64,000 nt of DNA, taken from Mycolicibacterium komanii. Its GTDB lineage: Bacteria; Actinomycetota; Actinomycetes; Mycobacteriales; Mycobacteriaceae. The notes beneath the pieces are model-generated. The model was not told the DNA's origin. It saw nothing but the letters and a program-made list of their open reading frames with translations, and searched no databases. Of the stretch, positions 53,813 through 62,600 are shown piece after piece. Each line of letters opens with the position of its first letter. Position 1 is the stretch's first letter. The translations under genes and the position numbers were made by a program. Where the stretch lies: NCBI RefSeq assembly GCF_001050035.1, contig NZ_CVTA01000003.1, forward strand, positions 97,978 to 161,977, in the 5' to 3' direction.

Positions 53813-53983
53813 ATGCCTCAGCCAGGCCATTCGTTTGCGGCAGACGGAGCGGGCGCGGGCGCGTCCGCCGAGGTGACTGCCCAAAGCCCGGTCGCGGTGT
53901 ACAGCTGCAATCGGATCGGCCGAGTGGCCAATCCCCCGGGCTTTTCCCTCTCCGACTGGTTCCGCTCGACGCGACGCCGCTGA
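53813..53983 (+). CDS. Small hypothetical protein
   Basis: The 56-residue ORF starts at ATG 53813 after an A/G-rich ribosome site (GGAAGGAAAAAGGGA). The first half is Gly/Ala-rich and low-complexity (FAADGAGAGASAEVTA). The second half is more ordered (VAVYSCNRIGRVANPPGFSL, then SDWFRSTRRR) with one Cys and a basic end. A -10 (TAGAGT at 53741) gives a leader of about 60 nt. It is convergent with the DUF3618 gene 11 bp away. I do not recognise it; PE26 occupies this position in M. tuberculosis, as I recall. Coding is plausible, not certain. Confidence 0.45.
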   Translation: MPQPGHSFAADGAGAGASAEVTAQSPVAVYSCNRIGRVANPPGFSLSDWFRSTRRR

Positions 53984-53994
53984 CGGCGGCCCGC

Positions 53995-54222
53995 TCAGTC
54001 CCGCCGGATCCGGCGGACGACGAGCACGAACGCGACCACTCCCACACCCGCAAGCGACACCGCCACGGCGGGTTTCGTCACAAAGCGGATCGCGGCCGAC
54101 TTGACGTCCTCGACCAGCCGGCTGGGGTTGGCGCGTTCGGCGAGGCTGTCCACCGTCGCCGCGAGTTGCTCCCGAGCTTGGTCGATGTCCTGCTTGATGG
54201 TCTCGGGATCGCGGTCCGCCAC
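53995..54222 (-). CDS. DUF3618 small membrane protein (Rv2520c-like)
   Basis: The 75-residue protein has an N-terminal amphipathic helix, DPETIKQDIDQAREQLAATV and DSLAERANPSRLVED, the DUF3618 signature. A C-terminal membrane helix follows (about 49-69, PAVAVSLAGVGVVAFVLVV) with a basic end RRIRRD, so the helix is anchored with its N-terminus in the cytosol. GGAGG lies 6 nt before GTG 54222, which is better supported than the ATG further upstream. Function unknown. It is divergent from bcp. Confidence 0.82.
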   Translation of the reverse strand: MADRDPETIKQDIDQAREQLAATVDSLAERANPSRLVEDVKSAAIRFVTKPAVAVSLAGVGVVAFVLVVRRIRRD

Positions 54223-54332
54223 GTGCGCCTCCAAGCCGTCCAAGTCGGTGCTCTTCGATAGAGCCTGCCGATCTACCCTAGAGCAGCCCGCGCTCGCTGC
54301 AGCGCACCGGTCGACAGAAGGGATGCCCGCGC

Positions 54333-54806
54333 GTGCCACAGACTCCGCGACTCGAGGTCGGCGACAAAGCCCCTGCGTTCAGCCTGCCCGACGCCGACGG
54401 CAACACCGTGAAGCTCTCCGATTACAAGGGCCGCAAGGTCATCGTCTACTTCTATCCCGCGGCGTCCACCCCGGGGTGCACCAAACAGGCGTGTGACTTT
54501 CGCGACAGCCTCGCGGAACTCAACGGGGCCGGGCTCGACGTCATCGGCATCTCCCCCGACAAGCCCGAGAAACTGGCGAAGTTCCGCGACAAGGAGAAGC
54601 TGACGTTCCCGCTGCTGTCGGATCCGGACCGCAAGGTGCTCACCGAATGGGGTGCGTTCGGGGAAAAGACGATGTACGGCAAGACCGTTCAGGGTGTCAT
54701 CCGGTCGACGTTCGTCGTCGACGAGAAGGGCAAGATCGCCGAGGCGCAATACAACGTCCGCGCGACGGGTCACGTCGCGAAGTTACGGCGCGACCTGTCC
54801 GTTTGA
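54333..54806 (+). CDS. bcp: Bacterioferritin comigratory protein, thiol peroxidase (PrxQ)
   Basis: The 157-residue peroxiredoxin Q type has the peroxidatic Cys49 in FYPAASTPGCTKQACDF and the resolving Cys54 five residues on, as in atypical 2-Cys BCP. VIGISPDKPEKLAKF and FPLLSDPDRKVLTEWG are family hallmarks, and VIRSTFVVDEKGKIA carries the conserved Arg. It reduces hydroperoxides using thioredoxin-type donors in the cytosol. The start is GTG 54333. The gene end overlaps the convergent peptidase gene by 24 bp. Confidence 0.95.
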   Translation: MPQTPRLEVGDKAPAFSLPDADGNTVKLSDYKGRKVIVYFYPAASTPGCTKQACDFRDSLAELNGAGLDVIGISPDKPEKLAKFRDKEKLTFPLLSDPDRKVLTEWGAFGEKTMYGKTVQGVIRSTFVVDEKGKIAEAQYNVRATGHVAKLRRDLSV

Positions 54807-56138
54807 GCCGAGCTCGCCGAGCCCGGCCAGCAGCAGCGCTTCGGAGACTGCGGCGCGCTCCAGCACGCCGAGGTGCAGGCTCTCGTTGACGCTGTGTGCC
54901 TGCGTCTCAGGGTCTTCCACGCCGGTCACCAAGATCTTGGCCGACGGAAACGCCGCGGCGAATTCGGCGATGAACGGAATCGAACCGCCGACGCCGGTGT
55001 GCACGGGCTCGGCGCCCCACGCCTCGCGGAAGGCTGCACGGGCGGTGTCGTATACCGGCCCGCTGGCGTCGATCGCATACGGCTGCCCGTGATCACCGCG
55101 GGTGACGCTCACCTGCGCACCCCACGGGGCGTGCTCCTCGAGGTGGCGCGTCAACGCCGTCATGTGCTGTTCGACGTCTGCCCCGGGCGCGATGCGCATG
55201 CTGACCTTGGCCCGTGCGCGGGGGATCAAGGTGTTCGACGATTTGTCGATCGGCGTCGCGTCGATGCCGATGATGGTGATCGCCGGTCTGGCCCACAATC
55301 GTTGGGGCACTGAGCCAGAACCGATTTCGCGCACGCCGGGCAGCATGCCGGTTTCCTCGCGGACCCGTTCGGGCGGGAAGTCGACGGCGGCGGCCTCACC
55401 TTCGTGCAGCCCCGCCACCGCGACGTTTCCGTCGTCGTCGTGCAGGCTGGCAAGCAGTCGCACCAGCACGCTGACGGCGTCGGGGACGACGCCACCCCAC
55501 AGCCCGGAGTGCAGGCCGTGGTCGAGCGTGGCCACCTCGACGACGCAGTCGACGAGCCCACGCAGCGACACCGTCAGCGAGGGCACCTCGGTGCTCCAAT
55601 TGTCGGAGTCGGCGATGACGATGACGTCGGAGGCCAGGGTGTCGTGATGCGCGGCCAGCAGACGCGACAACGACGGCGACCCCGACTCCTCCTCCCCCTC
55701 CACGAAGACGGTGACGCCGACTGGCGGATTGCCGCCGTGTGCCCGGAACGCCGCCAAATGCGTTGCGATGCCTGCCTTGTCGTCGGCGGTGCCGCGGCCA
55801 TAGAGGCGTCCGTTGCGCTCGGTCGGCTCGAACGGCGGCGAATTCCACTGTGCCGGATCACCCTCCGGTTGCACATCGTGGTGGGCGTACAACAGCACCG
55901 TCGGCGCACCGGGCGGCGCGGGATGGCACGCGATGACGGCGGGTGCACCGCCTTCGCTGACCAGTTGCACATCACCGAAACCGGCGTCGGTCAACAGCTT
56001 CGCCACGGCGTCGGCGCTGCGCTGCACCTCGCCACGGCGGGCGGGGTCCGCCCACACCGACTCGATGCGCACCAGATCCTCCAGATCGCGCCGCACCTCC
56101 GGTAGCACCTCGTGGACCCGCTGCACCAGATCGCTCAT
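54783..56138 (-). CDS. M20 family metallopeptidase (dipeptidase-like)
   Basis: The 451-residue zinc peptidase has VLLYAHHDVQPEGDPAQWNS with a metal His and Asp, GRLYGRGTADDKAGIATHLA with the bridging Asp, and FVEGEEESGSPSL with catalytic Glu-Glu. A dimerisation insert (about 190-350) follows, then the last metal His near the C-terminus (QAHSVNESL). It matches the dipeptidase subgroup (Rv2522c) that cleaves dipeptides. A leaderless -10 TAGTGT lies 8 nt before the ATG at 56138. Confidence 0.93.
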   Translation of the reverse strand: MSDLVQRVHEVLPEVRRDLEDLVRIESVWADPARRGEVQRSADAVAKLLTDAGFGDVQLVSEGGAPAVIACHPAPPGAPTVLLYAHHDVQPEGDPAQWNSPPFEPTERNGRLYGRGTADDKAGIATHLAAFRAHGGNPPVGVTVFVEGEEESGSPSLSRLLAAHHDTLASDVIVIADSDNWSTEVPSLTVSLRGLVDCVVEVATLDHGLHSGLWGGVVPDAVSVLVRLLASLHDDDGNVAVAGLHEGEAAAVDFPPERVREETGMLPGVREIGSGSVPQRLWARPAITIIGIDATPIDKSSNTLIPRARAKVSMRIAPGADVEQHMTALTRHLEEHAPWGAQVSVTRGDHGQPYAIDASGPVYDTARAAFREAWGAEPVHTGVGGSIPFIAEFAAAFPSAKILVTGVEDPETQAHSVNESLHLGVLERAAVSEALLLAGLGELGSNGQVAP

Positions 56139-56145
56139 GGAGACG

Positions 56146-56151
56146 ACACTA
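56146..56151 (-). promoter_or_regulatory. -10 element (leaderless) for the M20 peptidase
   Basis: TAGTGT on the minus strand lies 8 nt before the ATG at 56138; its -35 region would fall at the edge of repeat copy C. Confidence 0.5.
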
Positions 56152-56167
56152 GCGGGTCAGTCACCCA

Positions 56168-56232
56168 CCGCGAGCGACCGCGAACTGCCAGAAAAGCGCG
56201 GCGTGTTGCGTGCAAACACGCACGCTCGCGCC
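56168..56232. repeat. Intergenic palindromic repeat, copy C
   Basis: CGCGAGCG (56169-56176) and CGCTCGCG (56223-56230) are perfect inverted ends around the core GCGCGGCGTGTTGCG followed by GCAAACA. The element lies between acpS and the M20 gene. Confidence 0.6.
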
Positions 56233-56247
56233 AAATAGGAGCGGGGG

Positions 56248-56640
56248 TCAGCGTTCTTCGAGGATGGCGACCGCGGCGGCGGTATCCGCCTCGTGCGTCA
56301 ACGACAAGTGGATCGTGACGTTCTTCAGATGCTCGGCGATCGCCCCGGACAAGCGCACCTTCGGCCTGCCCCACATGTCGGTGATGACCTCGATGTCGCG
56401 GTGGATGCCCTCGGGTAGTACCGGGCGCCTCGCGAAGCGCGACCCCGACCACGCCTTGATCACGGCCTCCTTGGCCGCCCACCGCGCCGCGAGGTGCCGC
56501 GCTGCCGACGAACTCTTGTCGGCGGCGTCGCGGCGCTCTCCGGGCGTGAACGTCTCGGCGAAAACCGTTCCCGGCTGATCGACCTGTTCGGCGAACTCGG
56601 GAATGGAGACCAGGTCGATCCCCACCCCGACTATCGCCAT
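56248..56640 (-). CDS. acpS: Holo-[acyl-carrier-protein] synthase (AcpS)
   Basis: The 130-residue phosphopantetheinyl transferase has IVGVGIDLVSIPEFAEQV, with the magnesium-binding Asp9, and RWAAKEAVIKAWSG with the second metal Glu and catalytic Lys. It transfers 4'-phosphopantetheine from CoA to the ACP of FAS-I and other carriers. LTHEADTAAAVAIL closes the fold. It lies 15 bp after the fas stop on the same strand, the conserved fas-acpS operon of mycobacteria (Rv2524c-Rv2523c), so the modifying enzyme is made with its main substrate. Confidence 0.96.
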   Translation of the reverse strand: MAIVGVGIDLVSIPEFAEQVDQPGTVFAETFTPGERRDAADKSSSAARHLAARWAAKEAVIKAWSGSRFARRPVLPEGIHRDIEVITDMWGRPKVRLSGAIAEHLKNVTIHLSLTHEADTAAAVAILEER

Positions 56641-56655
56641 GGGCCGAACGCTATC

Positions 56656-59600
56656 TCATGGCTGCGCGGGCACATACACGTCGTCGTCGCCGAGCCGCGA
56701 GTCCGGATCGAGAAGCATCTCGGCTTCCCGCGGTTTCTCCGGCCCCTCGTGGCCGAACCGGCGGTCCGCCGGCTTCTCGTACAGCGGCTTGCCACCGGCG
56801 ATCGCGGCGGCGAGCCGGTGTTGACCGGCCAGCACCCGCGCGTCCGCGCGATGCTTGTAGTCCGCGCGTTGCTCGGGGGTCAGCGCGGCGAGGAACGCCT
56901 GCGGATGCACCAACGCGATCAGGCCGGACACGTGACCGAAGCCCAGGCTGGTGATCAGCCCCGCCTTGAGCGGGAACGACCCGCCGAAGTGCAGGCTGTC
57001 GCGCAGCCACACCATGTGCGCGGAGCCGGCGAGCTCGTCGTCGACACAGTCCAGGCTGCGGTTCGGCGGGATGACGCCGTCGCGCAGGATCTGGCACAGC
57101 CCCATCATCTGGAACGCCGCCGCACCGCCCTTCGAGTGGCCGGTCAGGCTCTTCTGCGACACCACGAACAGCGGGGCGCCCTCCGAGCGGCCCAGCGAGT
57201 CGGCGAGCCGCTCGTGCAGCTCGGTCTCGTTGGGATCGTTGGCCAGCGTCGACGTGTCGTGCTTGGAGACCACCGCGATGTCGTCGGGTCCGACGCCGAG
57301 CTGAGCCAGCGAGCGGGCCAACTGCGACGCCCGACCCCCGCGGCCGGCGGCCAGCGCGCCGAGGCCCGGCGCCGGGATCGAGGTGTGCACACCGTCGCCG
57401 AACGACGACACGTAGCCCACCACCGCGAGCACGGGCAGCCCCATCTGCAGCGCGAGATCGCCGCGGGCCAGCAGGATGGTCCCGCCGCCCTGGCCCTCGA
57501 CGAAGCCGAGGCGGCGACGGTCGTTGGCGCGGGAGAACTTCGAGTCGCTGATCCCGCGGGCCCGCATCATCTCGGTGTCCGCGGTCGCGGCCATGTCACC
57601 GAACCCGATGATGGCTTCCAGGGTCAGGTCGTCGTAGCCGCCGGCGACGACGAAGTCGGCCTTGCCGAGCTTGATCTTGTCGACGCCCTCCTCGACCGAC
57701 ACCGCCGCGGTGGCGCAGGCGCCGACCGGGTGGATCATCGCGCCGTAGCTGCCTACGTAGGACTGCACGACGTGGCCGGCGTACACGTTGGGCAGGACCT
57801 CCTGCAGGATGTCGTTCGGCTTGTTCCTGCCCAGCAGGTTGCCGTGGTACATCGTCTGCATCGACGTCATGCCGCCCATGCCGGTGCCCTGGGTGTTGGC
57901 CACCAGGCTCGGGTGCACCCAGCGCATCAGCTCCGCAGGCGTGAAGCCCGCCGACAGGAACGCGTCGACCGTGGTGACCAGGTTCCAGATGGCCAGCCGA
58001 TCAATGGAGTTCATCATCTCCTGGCTGACGCCGTACACCATCGGATCGAATCCGTTGGGGATCTGCGCGCCGACCGTGCGGGACAGTTTCGTCTTGCGGG
58101 GCACCCGGATCTCGGTGCCCGCCTTGCGGGTGACCTGCCAGTCACCGCTGTCCGGGACGGGTGCGATGACGGTGTGCTCCGGATCGGCCCTGACGAACGC
58201 CCTGGCCTCGTCCTCGTTGGACACCACGAACGTGAAGTCCTTGTCGAGGAACACCGAAACCAGAAGCGGCGCAGTGTGGTCGGCGTCGATGGCACCGTCG
58301 CCGACGAATTCGCGGATGCCGACCCGCTCGACCACGGCGTCGTGGTAGCGCTCGACCAGCTCGCCCTCGTCGACCAGTTCGCCCGTCGCGGTGTCGTACC
58401 AGCCCGGCGTGGGATCGTCCTCCCACTTGACCAGCCCGGTCGTCCACGCCAGCTCGAGCACACCGGCGGCCGACAGCTCGTTCTCGACCTCCATCTCGAA
58501 GCGGGTGCGCGAGGAGCCGTACGGGCCGAGTTCGGCGCCGCCGACGATGACCACCATGTCGGCGGGGTCGATGTCGAGGTCCGGCCACTCGGGCGGCGGC
58601 GCGGACTTGTAACCGCGCGGCGGCGACGGCAGGGCGCGCACGGTGCCCTCGGGATCGCTGTCCTCGGTGCGGCTTTCGGTCACCATCTCTTCGCGGGCCT
58701 TGGCTGCCAGCTCCGCCATGTCGATGTCGACGTCGGCAAGCCCGCCGGTGAAGTCCGCCTGCAGCGGCTCGTGCGCCGCGGCCACCTTGGCCTCGATGTC
58801 GCACAGGCCGAGCAGCATGCTCGCCATCTCGTCGGTGGTGAACGTGCGCACACCGGCCTCCTCGACGGCCCCGACGATCGCGTCGTTGTGTCCCATCAGG
58901 CCGGTGCCTTTGGTCCACCCGATCAGTGCGTGCGCCAACGAAACCCGTTGCGCCCACGATGATTCGGCCTTCCACCGGGACACCAGCGCGTCCAGCGCGG
59001 ACTTCGCCTCACCGTAGGCGCCATCGCCGCCGAACATGCCGCGGTTCGGCGAACCGGGCAGCACGACGTGCAGACGCGCGGCGATGTCGCGCTCGGCGCC
59101 GATGTGAGACAGTCCGCCGATCAGCCGTTGCACGGCCCACAGCAGCACCTTCATCTCCATCTCGGCGCGTGACCCGGCGTCGGACAGATCGCCCGCGACC
59201 CGCGGTGCGGCGAACGGGAACAGCAACGTCGGCGTCTGGGCATCCTTGATGTGGATCGACTGCGGCCCAAGGCTTTCGGTCTGCTCGGTGCCGACCCACT
59301 GCACCAGCGCGTCGATGTCGGTGTAGGACGCCATGTTGGCGGGCACCACCCACAGCTTGGCGTTCCAGCGGGCGCTGTCGCGATAGAGGTTGCGGTAGAA
59401 CGCCAACCGGTCGTCGTCGAGTCGCGACGTCGTCGCGATCACGGTCGCACCACCGTCGAGCAGCTGCGCGACCACGGACGCGGCGATCGAGCCCTTGGAC
59501 GCGCCGGTGACGACGGCGACCTCGTGGCTGTAGCGCCCGGTGCCCGGGTTCTCGGCACCCGCGGCGGCGCGGCCGTACAGCGAGGCGTGGATGTTGCGAC

Positions 59601-62600
59601 CCGCCGCCAGCGCCTTGCCCTGCCACCAGGTGGCCTGCGTGCCGACCACGTGGCCCGCGCCCTCGAAGCGTTCCGAGAGCCGCTTCCAGTCGCGGTCGAT
59701 CTCGTCCTCGTCGTAGAGCCACAGCTTGGCCAGGTCCTCACGCGCGCTGGCCCAGCGGTCGTCGAAGAGCACCGCCTTGCGGCCGTCGAACACCGGCGCC
59801 ACCAGACGCGGCCAGTCCGAACCGAGTTCGGCGGTGACCAGGTCGATGAGTTCGGCGTCGGTGGCCTCCGGAACCGGAACCGGCGTATCGAGGCCGAGCT
59901 GCCCGAGGATCATCCGCGCCGCGGAGGCGAGCACGCCGTCGCGGCCGGTGACGCGCTCTGCAAACTCGGTGAGCGCGGCGGAGTCCACCACACCACCGCT
60001 CGCGCCGCCGGCGGACGGCAGCGACACCGCCACACCGCGCCGGGCAGCCACCGCGGCGACCGCGCTGTCGATGACCTTGTCGACGGTCGCGGCGTCAGCT
60101 AGTGCACCGTCGTGCAGGCCGCCCAGTTCACCACCGCGCACGCTGGTTCCCTCGCGGGTGCCCAGCGCGACCTCGACGGTGACGTGCTTGACCCAGCCCG
60201 GACCCAGCTCCCAGGTCTTGGTGACCCGCTCGCCGATGTACGCGGGGCGCTTGCCCGAGGGCCCGAAGACGGTGCGCAACTGGTCGTTCACGGCGTCGGA
60301 CAGCACCGGGCCGAACGGCTTGTAGGTCCTGGCCAGCTTGGTGACCTGACCCTTGAGCGCGGCCAGGTCGGCCTCCCCCGCACCGTCGATGGCGCCGAGG
60401 TTGAGCTCGGAGCCGAGATCGACGAGCAGCTGGTTGCGCCGTGACGACGCACCGTCGGTGATCGACTCGATGGAGTCGAGCGGCTCGATCTGGTCGATGC
60501 GCATCTTGGCCGACAGCGCGATCAGCGCCATGGTGGCGTCGGAGGCGTCGAAGGTCAGGTCATCGGGGCGCGGAGCGCCGGGGGACGCGACAGACGGACT
60601 GGGAGCGCCGGCGGGTGCCGCGGGCGCCGGGGCGGCCGCCTCGACGGGCGCGGCGGCCTCCGATGCCGGGGCCGGTGCCGGCTCGTCGTCGAGCTCCGGC
60701 TCGGGATCGGTGTCGGTGGCGAACAGCACCGCCGCGTCGCGTTCGGAGTTCAGCACTTCGGTTGTGCTGTGCGAATATTCGGGCAGCTTCAGCGTGTTGG
60801 CGGCGAGCCCGGCCACCGTCGGCGCGGACTTCACCCCGATTTCGACGAAGCGCTCGATTCCGAGACCGCCTGCGGCCTCCTCGATGAACAACAGGTCCTG
60901 GGTCTCGATCCACCGCACCGGGCTGGCGAACTGCCAGGCCAACAGCTCGATGACAATCTTGCGGCACAGCTCACGCGGCTTCTCGTTACGCCAGGTGTCG
61001 TAGTCGGCGAGGATCTCGTCGAGCGGCTCGGCGGGCACCAGATCCCGGATCTCCTGGATGAATTCGCGATCCAGCGTGAACGGCTTGGGCACCAGGTTCG
61101 GGATGTAACGCCCGACGATCAGGTCGGGATCCTGGTCGCGCGGCATGACGCGCTCCAGGGAGCGGCGGAAGTCGGCGACACCGACCCGCAGCACCGACGA
61201 GTGGAACGGCACGTCGATGCCGGGCACCAGGATGAACGAGCGCTTGCCGCCGGTGATCTCGCGACGCCGCTCGACCTCTTCCTCCAGTGCCTCCAGACCC
61301 CGCACCGTGCCCGCGATCGCGTACTGCGAACCGCGCAGGTTGAAGTTGACGATCTCCAGAAATTCCCCTGTGCGCTCGGAGATCTCGGCGACGAAGTCCT
61401 TGACGTCGGCGTCGTCCAGGTCGATCTGCGACGGACGGATCGCGGCCAGCCGGTAGTTCGACCGGCCGAGATGATCGCGCGGCACGATGTCGTGCATCTT
61501 GCTGCCGCGGTGGAACACCACCTCCAGCAGCGCCTCGAGCTCGTAGACACCGCTGACGCAGGCGAGCGCGGTGTACTCGCCGACGGAGTGACCACAGGCG
61601 ATCGCACCCTCGACGAACGCGCCCTGCTCACGCATCTCGGCGACCTGGGCCGCGGCGACCGTGGCCATCGCGACCTGGGTGAACTGCGTCAGGAACAGCA
61701 CGCCGTCGGGATGGTGATAGTGCACGCCGCTGGCGATCAAACTGGTCGGGTTGTCCCGCACCACGTGCAGCACCGAGAAGCCCAGCGTCTCGCGGGTGAA
61801 CTTGTCGGCGGTGTCCCACACCTTGCGGGCGGCCTTCGACCGGGCCCGCACCTCCATGCCCATGCCCTTGTGCTGGATCCCCTGTCCGGGGAACGCGTAC
61901 ACGGTCTTCGGAGCGGCCAACTGCGCCGTCGCTGACATCACGAGCTCACCGCCGACCTTGGCGCTCACCTCGAGAATCTCTGCGCCGCGGTCGATTCCGA
62001 CCCGGTCGACACGGAAGTCGATGTCGTCGCCCGGCAGCACCATGCCCAGGAACCGGGACGTCCAACCGACCACCCGGGCCGGCGGGGCGGCCCTGCCGTC
62101 GGTCGCCGCCACGACGTGCTGTGCGGCGGCCGAGAGCCACATGCCGTGCACGATGGGCGATTTCAGGCCCGCGAGCAGGGCAGCGGCGCGGTCGGTGTGG
62201 ATCGGGTTGTGGTCCCCGGACACAACGGCGAACGCGCTCATGTCCGTGGGTGCGGTGACCGTGACGTCGCGGCGGCGGCGACGCTCCGTGTCGGTGGCGT
62301 TGTCGGTGACCGCGCCGCCCGCGCGCGGCGGATCAGCCAGTTCGGCGGCGCCGGTGCGGCCGCGGATCGCGAAGCGCTCCTCGAGCCTGGCCAGCACCGT
62401 GTCGTCGGCGTCGCGAATCTCCACCGACACCGGCACGACGCGGCCGTACTCGGTGTCGGTCGCCGCGGAAGCCGTTGCAGTGACGGTCAATTCGGCTCGC
62501 TGCTTGGGCATCGGCGTCAGCAGGTGCGCGGCGTGGTCGAGGTGCACCAGGCTCAGCAGGCCTTCGACGACGGGGAAGCCGTCGTCGGTGAGGGCCGAGC

